This document shows positions 4,080 to 8,377 of a stretch of 8,377 nucleotides of DNA, one piece after another. Each line of letters begins with the position of its first letter. The first letter of the stretch is position 1. The notes beneath the pieces were generated by a model. It was given only the letters and a program-made list of their open reading frames with translations. It was not told where the DNA came from and made no database searches. The stretch is from B75-G9 sp964564905. Its GTDB lineage: Archaea; Hadarchaeota; Hadarchaeia; Hadarchaeales; Hadarchaeaceae. A program made the translations under genes and the position numbers. The DNA lies in contig CAZMCI010000038.1 of assembly GCA_964564905.1 (NCBI GenBank), positions 1 through 8,377 of the forward strand. The letters are read 5' to 3'.

Positions 4080-6101
4080 TTGCCAAGTTTCTTCATTAAC
4101 ATAATTGAGAGTTCCATCTTCTCTTATTGGTTTCATGTAATCAACCGTGTATTTCCGAGTCATTGGACCGGCTGGCCCGGAGCCTCCGTCATAGATTGGA
4201 CCTCCGCCCACCTTTGGCACCGTTATAGACTCTGGCATCCGAACATCTACAGTGCCCGTGCTTGTGTAGATGACGGTATCGGGAATATCGGATGGTCTCT
4301 CAGTGGTCCCCACATAGCGTTCCCATGTACTTGGAGATGGCAACTTCTCTATGGTCTCGAGTTTATAGGTCAGCGCACGAACCAGCGTGTTGTTGGAGTC
4401 ATAGGCCTTTACGGTTATCTGGTGGGTCGAGGCATGGCTTGGTTTCATGTGGAGGGTGGTCAGGGCTTTGGACGATAGGGCAAGCACATGCGAGTCTGCG
4501 TCTGTGTTCACTCCATCTCCAGCTTCCACTTCCAACTTCGCATCGCCGGAGTACCCGTTCTTGGAGACCACTCTCACGGTCACGCGCTTCTCCTCCCATG
4601 GCAGAAAGCTGTATCTGGTCCCTCCGTACTCGTATATTCTGTGAGCGGTGTACATATCGACGCGCGTGCGCGGCACTCGTTTTGTTGTTATGGTATATGT
4701 TTTTTTGACATTGCGGATGTCGTCGCGCGGGGTCAGGGTGCCGGGTTTACACAGAGATGGTGGAGTTGAAGAGCTTTTAGTTTCCCAAACTTCATATGGC
4801 ACCCGCCTGGTTGCAGTGTAACCTCTCACGCGGGTTGAGTAGATCGGCACCGAGCGCGTGCGGGTCACGTATCTTCCCGGAACCCACACTTGGTACTCCT
4901 CCACAACCGTATACGGCACCTTGCGGGTGCGCGTGACCCAGCCGTAGACCGGGATCGTCCGGGTTCGGGTCTCCCAGTGAGAGGTGTCGACCCACCACCA
5001 CAGAAGCCAGTACCCGCTCCTTACCCAAACTCTGTACGTCTCGGTCCTCGTCCCCGTCTGCTCCCAGCTTCTGTAGGTCTCGGTCTGGTACTTAGTGACG
5101 GTTCGGGTTCGGGTCTCGTAGTGTCCTGGAACCCACTCCCGATACGTCTCGGTGCGGTATCCTGAGATGTACCTCTCGACACCGTCGGGTTTCACCGAGT
5201 ATCCCTGAGAGCGGTAGTGCTCCAGGGCATTGTACTGTTTCTTGAAAGTCGTGGTGGTCCAGATGCCGAGGGTATATCCTCTCCTCACCTCCACCCACCG
5301 GTAGCCGGGCGGGAGTTTCGGCTTGGGGTTGAACCAGCTCTCCACGAACGTCTCGCCCGTGTCCACCCACTCCCCAGCGGTTGGGGACAAACTGACGCTC
5401 TCGATGCGATATTTCGTCACCCGCTCCTCCCAGGTGTAGCCGGTGGGTTTTCGCTCCTCGATCGTGTCGTAGACCGGCTTGCCGCTGGAATCAAGCACTG
5501 GCACGACACGCTGGGCCAGAAATGGGACTGAACGTCTTCCAGAGTAACTCGATGAAGTGTACCCCCGCGCCAGAATACCCGAGTTTTCCGGCTCTCCCGT
5601 GTCGGGGTTGATAAACTCTAGGTCAAAAGGATCGTACTGGAGTGAAATTCGCAGGTGGCGGGATTCACCCGAACCGATGTGGTCTTGAAGCACCCTGCTT
5701 TCAAAACCGCGGTGAGGATGTGTTCTGTTGTACCCGTGATGGTTCTCATTGATGTGGAGGAAGTACTCATAATCGTCGTCGGGAAGAATTATCCTGAAAT
5801 AACCGTCCGCGTCCGTTTCCACGTCCACAGAGATAACAACGTTTTCCGAGCTGGCCCACCCGGCTATGCGCGCGTTCTCTATCCCCTGATTTTCGTCATC
5901 CAGAACAAGCCCATCGATTATCGTGCCGAGATTGCCCCAGATCGTGAACTCGAATTGTCTTCTCCCCCGATCCGCCCCCGTACCTCCGGCCGAGAACAGC
6001 AGGAAGGTGAGGGCCAAAAACACCGCGCAGCCTCTGAACAGCGCGTTTCCGTGACTCAGACCTCCCCTTGGTCGTACTTCCAGCACTCGTCCAGCCTCCA
6101 T
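4080..6101 (-). CDS. Large exported protein with beta-sandwich, W/Y/R/T repeat block and Ig-like region; C-terminus in gap
   Basis: At least 674 residues; the C-terminus is lost in the gap. Residues 20-43 (ALFRGCAVFLALTFLLFSAG) form a signal peptide with AGGTGA before the likely cleavage site. Residues 60-155 look like a carboxypeptidase-regulatory/CNA-B-type beta-sandwich (IIDGLVLDDENQGIENARI, then VETDADGYFRIILP). Residues 190-490 are rich in W, Y, R, T and V, with the clearest repeats at 316-440 of the form Y-x-x-WVPG-x-Y-x-TRTR-x-VP-x-Y and a WLLWWWV segment (365-371). Residues 503-585 resemble an Ig-like beta-sandwich. Sequons N125-R-T and N570-N-T could be N-glycosylated. The ATG at 6101 has GGGAG directly against it; GTG at 6086, with GGAGG about eight bases upstream, is a good alternative start. 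It follows the GT2/epimerase genes on the same strand. It may be a cell-surface or envelope protein. I cannot assign the repeat block to a named family. Confidence 0.8.
4782..5156 (-). repeat. Degenerate tandem repeats encoding WVPG-x-Y-x-TRTR units
   Basis: Residues 316-440 of the large exported protein. Clear units are ETYREWVPGHYETRTRTV, YRVWVRSGYW...HWETRTRTIPVY, EYQVWVPGRYVTRTRSVPIY and a shorter GYTATRRVPYEVW. DNA copies share short identical words, such as GGGTTCGGGTCTC at 4961-4973 and 5105-5117, but are otherwise diverged. That indicates old protein-level duplication rather than fresh DNA amplification. Confidence 0.75.
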
Positions 6102-6150
6102 CTCCCGAAAATGGCATATTTCATCTACAGAACTTTGTCTTATAACCCCC
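6102..6150 (-). promoter_or_regulatory. Probable promoter of the large exported-protein gene
   Basis: On the minus strand GGGGGTTATAAGAC (6150-6137) contains TTATAAG (6145-6139), a strong TATA box about 40 bases before the ATG at 6101, giving a leader of roughly 15 bases. A second TTTATAAG lies near 6196-6203 and could be an alternative upstream promoter. The 148-base spacer to the GT2 gene suggests separate transcription rather than a tight operon. Confidence 0.45.
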
Positions 6151-6249
6151 TACGAAACATAGTTTCTTTCCGCCGGATTTTTGGGTGAGAGCCACTTATA
6201 AATGAAGAATTTCAAAGTACCCGGGGAAACGGTTCTCGCGTGGCGGGAT

Positions 6250-6912
6250 TCAAATGAGTCCGCTCATCCTCAGCTTTACCAGTCCTATGAAGATCCTTAT
6301 CCCGCTCGCTATGGTCGTTCCCCTCGCCTTCGAATAGCGCGTGAAAAAACACCGGACTCCCACTTCTTTTATCCTGAGTCCTTTCCTCCTGGCCTGGACG
6401 ATTATCTCGGACGAAACCTCGTACCTGTCGCTCCTGATCCGGATGGTCTTCAGCGCCCGGCGGTTGAATGCGCGCATACCCGATTGGGAGTCGGTCAGTA
6501 CCCCCCCGAGCATCCGCGTGATAAAGTTCAGCCAAAAATTTCCGAAGCGTTTGTGAAATGGCGGGTTCACGAAAATCCTCTGACCTATGACCAGATCTGC
6601 GTCCTTCAGGGATTCCACCAGTGCTCGGACGGCTTTGGGGTCGTGCTGTCCGTCCGCGTCGAATGTGACCGCACAGTCCGCTCCCGCCTCCAGGGCAGTT
6701 TTAAGGCCGGTGCGCAGTGCGGCTCCGAGCCCCATGTTCTTTGGATGGGTGACCACAACGGCTTTCTTCTTGCGGGCGACACTTCCGGTGTTGTCCCGCG
6801 AGCCGTCATCGACCACAATTATGTTCTTCCACCCTTCTCTGCGCAGAGCATCGATGACGTTTCCTATCGACAGTTCTTCCTCGTATGCGGGTATCACGAT
6901 CCAGACCTTCAT
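6250..6912 (-). CDS. GT2 family glycosyltransferase, dolichol-phosphate mannose synthase (DPM1)-like
   Basis: GT-A fold glycosyltransferase of 220 residues that likely transfers a sugar from a nucleotide donor to a polyprenyl (dolichyl) phosphate at the inner membrane face. Visible motifs: IPAYEEELSIG (7-17) at the nucleotide-binding start, VVDDGSRDNTG (33-43), metal-binding DADGQHD (85-91), and acceptor-side DSQSGMRAF (141-149) followed by YEVSSEI (164-170). The length matches the DPM1-like catalytic domain without C-terminal membrane helices; a basic, partly hydrophobic C-terminus (SGIRIFIGLVKLRMSGLI) may lie on the membrane. Its ATG overlaps the stop of the upstream epimerase gene by four bases (ATGA), so the two are coupled and the epimerase may supply its donor sugar. 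Sugar identity is unknown; the role in N-glycan or surface glycan assembly is inferred. Confidence 0.88.
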   Translation of the reverse strand: MKVWIVIPAYEEELSIGNVIDALRREGWKNIIVVDDGSRDNTGSVARKKKAVVVTHPKNMGLGAALRTGLKTALEAGADCAVTFDADGQHDPKAVRALVESLKDADLVIGQRIFVNPPFHKRFGNFWLNFITRMLGGVLTDSQSGMRAFNRRALKTIRIRSDRYEVSSEIIVQARRKGLRIKEVGVRCFFTRYSKARGTTIASGIRIFIGLVKLRMSGLI

Positions 6913-7844
6913 CTGCTTCTCCCCAGGTCCACCAGCAATTTTTTCACGCCTTCCTCAATCCCGACCCTCGGTTCGAAATTCAGTAACCTTCTGGCTTTAG
7001 ATATGTTTGCCACGCTGCGGTAGACCTCCCCCGGGCGGGCCGGCGCGTGCGTCGGTTTCAGGTGGGTTTTCCCGCTCATTTTCGCGAACATCGTCCACAG
7101 CCTGTTTATGGTCGTCATCTTTCCGGTACCGATGTTTATGGTCTCTCCAGCGGCATCCTCTTTCTCCATCGCCAGCACGGTGATCTCTGCGACATCGCTC
7201 ACGTGTACGAAATCGCGCCCCTGTTCGCCGTCACCGTAGATTACGGGTGGTCGGTCATCCCTCACGCACTCAAGAAATTTAGGGATGACACTTCCCTCTT
7301 CTCCCCCCACCTGCCGGGGACCGTAAACGTTGAAGTACCTGAGGCATACGGTGGGGAGCCCCCTCGCGTGGAACTCCCGGCAGTGGTTTTCCGCGAGGAG
7401 CTTGGTCTCGGCGTATGGTGAAAGCGGGTTTGGCGGGACCTCTTCGCCCGTGGGAAGCTGCTTTGGGTCTCCATAAACCGCGCTGGTGGAAGCAAGAACG
7501 AAGCGTTTGATGCCAGCCCTTAGACTCTCCCTCAGAAGCACCAAAGTCCCATCAGCGTTTACTTCATGGAAGAGTTCCGGTTCCCTGAGCGATTGGGGGA
7601 CGCTGGCCAACGCGGCTTCGTGTATCACGGCCTCTGCCCCACCCAAGGATCTTCTCACTACGTCTTCATCGCGGATGTCTCCTTCGACGAAACGGAATCT
7701 CGAGTCGCCGAGGTGTTGCTTGAGGTTCTTCTCCACGTTTCCGGGCTGGTTGTCGAGCACGGTTACCGCGTAGCCCCTGGCCACGAGCACATCCACCACG
7801 TGGGAGCCTATGAATCCCCCTCCTCCGGTTACGAGGACCTTCAT
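6909..7844 (-). CDS. NAD-dependent sugar-nucleotide epimerase (GalE/WbpP-like SDR)
   Basis: Second extended SDR epimerase, 311 residues and apparently complete. Rossmann motif VTGGGGFIGSH (5-15), D31 in VLDNQ, GDIRD (56-60), STSAVYGD (119-126), catalytic Y144-x3-K148 in PYAETK, RYFNVYGPRQ (169-178) and a VIYGDGEQGRDFVHVSDV-type block that positions the nucleotide. This motif set fits UDP-glucose or UDP-N-acetylglucosamine 4-epimerases (WbpP-like), but substrate cannot be fixed. It differs clearly from the first epimerase of this window (different motif variants and C-terminus), so the two are paralogues, not a recent copy. It overlaps the GT2 gene by ATGA and is divergent from yjbQ with 67 bases between start codons. 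A GAGGAC sequence upstream may act as ribosome binding site. Confidence 0.9.
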   Translation of the reverse strand: MKVLVTGGGGFIGSHVVDVLVARGYAVTVLDNQPGNVEKNLKQHLGDSRFRFVEGDIRDEDVVRRSLGGAEAVIHEAALASVPQSLREPELFHEVNADGTLVLLRESLRAGIKRFVLASTSAVYGDPKQLPTGEEVPPNPLSPYAETKLLAENHCREFHARGLPTVCLRYFNVYGPRQVGGEEGSVIPKFLECVRDDRPPVIYGDGEQGRDFVHVSDVAEITVLAMEKEDAAGETINIGTGKMTTINRLWTMFAKMSGKTHLKPTHAPARPGEVYRSVANISKARRLLNFEPRVGIEEGVKKLLVDLGRSR

Positions 7845-7911
7845 GGCACCGTCCTCATTCTTCTTCAGTTCAAGTTAAAATATACGAAGTCCTAAGAAAA
7901 TTGGTGGTTCG
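7845..7911. promoter_or_regulatory. Short divergent promoter between epimerase and yjbQ
   Basis: One AT-rich block, TTAAAATATA (7875-7884), lies about 35 bases from both start codons and reads as a TATA-like element on each strand (TATATTTTAA on minus). GGTGG (7903-7907) is the ribosome binding site of yjbQ. A single TBP-binding block may serve both genes. Confidence 0.5.
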
Positions 7912-8322
7912 GTGCGAGTGTGGTCAAAGGAACTCACTTTTTCGACCCGCAGACACCGCGAGGTGCTGGACATAACCGACGAGGTGCTCGATGCGGTCCG
8001 GGAGTCAGGGATAAAGAACGGCATTTTGCTGGTTCAGCTGCCTCACGCAACCGCGGCCCTCGTCCTGAACGAGAACGAGAGCGGTCTGCTGCAGGACCTT
8101 CTGAACAAACTTGAGGATTTCGCACCGATGCGGGGAGGATACCTCCACGATCGTATAGACGACAACGCCCACGCCCACCTGAAGTCCGCTTTCATCGGGT
8201 CGTCCAGGGTGCTGCCGGTTGTCAACGGGAGGGTCGTGCGCGGGACGTGGCAGAACTTTCTCGTCATAGAACAGGATGGCCCGAGGACCAGGAGGCTAGT
8301 CATACTTGTGATGGGGGAGTGA
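7912..8322 (+). CDS. yjbQ: YjbQ/UPF0047 family protein
   Basis: Conserved single-domain protein of 136 residues, the normal length. Family blocks are all present: VLDITDEV (18-25), SGIKNGI (32-38), PHATAAL (44-50, where HTTAA is commoner), NENES (53-57), NAHAHL (85-90) with the conserved histidines, GTWQ (111-114), and EQDGPRTR (120-127). Family members have been linked to thiamine-phosphate synthase side activity in bacteria; the physiological role in archaea is unclear. The GTG start at 7912 follows GGTGG by four bases; another GTG at 7918 is possible. It is followed after one base by the next gene, so the two likely form an operon. It has no evident link to the glycan genes. Confidence 0.92.
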   Translation: MRVWSKELTFSTRRHREVLDITDEVLDAVRESGIKNGILLVQLPHATAALVLNENESGLLQDLLNKLEDFAPMRGGYLHDRIDDNAHAHLKSAFIGSSRVLPVVNGRVVRGTWQNFLVIEQDGPRTRRLVILVMGE

Positions 8323-8323
8323 A

Positions 8324-8377
8324 ATGGGGGTGGTTTATCTGGACATCGAGAGTTCGGCCAAGAAAGCAGACGAGGGC
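8324..8377 (+). CDS. Start of a probable RNase H-like/DEDD exonuclease, cut by window end
   Basis: Eighteen codons, reading MGVVYLDIESSAKKADEG, run off the window. The hydrophobic strand followed by D-x-E (LDIES) is the Exo I motif that begins DEDD-type 3'-5' exonucleases and related RNase H-fold proteins. The ATG is one base after the yjbQ stop, and GGGGGAG upstream (8313-8319) can act as ribosome binding site. The assignment rests only on this motif and is provisional. Confidence 0.45.
   Translation, partial: MGVVYLDIESSAKKADEG

Noticed and set aside
3789..4478. Plus-strand frame running through the gap to 4478
   Set aside because: The N run is a placeholder, so continuity of frame is meaningless. 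Beyond the gap the frame is antisense to the exported protein. Only 3852-3979 is kept.
4782..5156. CRISPR-like array or tandem DNA repeat
   Set aside because: The copies are coding, vary in length and share only short DNA words; there is no constant repeat with unique spacers.
5655..6188. 177-codon plus-strand frame
   Set aside because: Antisense to the N-terminal part of the large exported protein; no recognisable motif and no convincing ribosome binding site.
6202..7023. Long open frame of 273 codons on the plus strand
   Set aside because: It is antisense to the GT2 gene and the end of the second epimerase, both with complete motif sets. The translation has no domain, and the frame is open only because of the coding bias of the opposite strand.

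Overview
The window reads as archaeal. Genes are preceded by TATA-like boxes about 25-40 bases upstream and by GGTG-type ribosome binding sites with very short leaders. The gene content also fits: an archaeal-type AAA ATPase, a HEPN/MNT pair, a dolichol-phosphate-type glycosyltransferase, GalE-like epimerases and YjbQ. I cannot name the lineage. A run of exactly 100 N (3980-4079) marks a scaffold join, so this is a draft assembly, and the two genes touching the join are incomplete.

Layout. (1) 1-858: 3' part of an IS200/IS605-type element with a TnpB-related RuvC-like protein, whose 3' end overlaps a series of hairpins resembling an omega-RNA and a right end. (2) 860-1543, minus strand: N-terminal half of an archaeal AAA ATPase, cut off at the element. 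Upstream of it, at 1544-1620, is a dense cluster of inverted repeats, one with a TATA-like core. (3) 1668-2792, minus strand: GalE-like epimerase, then an overlapping 40-residue ORF, then what looks like the first 22 codons of a GT4 glycosyltransferase; the gene line is broken there. (4) 2931-3739, plus strand: overlapping HEPN toxin and MNT antitoxin genes of the HepT/MntA type. (5) 3852-6101: two genes for probable exported proteins converging on the assembly gap. The minus-strand one is a large protein with a signal peptide, a carboxypeptidase-regulatory-like beta-sandwich, an unusual W/Y/R/T-rich repeat block and an Ig-like region. (6) 6250-7844, minus strand: GT2 glycosyltransferase and a second GalE-like epimerase, overlapping by ATGA. 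(7) 7912-8377, plus strand: YjbQ-family protein and the start of a probable DEDD/RNase H-like nuclease, divergent from the second epimerase.

How the parts fit. The two epimerases and the GT2 enzyme would make nucleotide sugars and lipid-linked sugars for surface glycans. The large exported protein sits just downstream of the second epimerase/GT2 pair on the same strand and has two N-glycosylation sequons, so it may be a client (inference). The TnpB element, the broken ATPase, the repeats, the truncated glycosyltransferase and the HEPN/MNT pair give the left half the look of an accessory region. The most novel items are the repeat-block exported protein, the TnpB-related protein with its overlapping structured RNA, and the palindrome cluster upstream of the ATPase.
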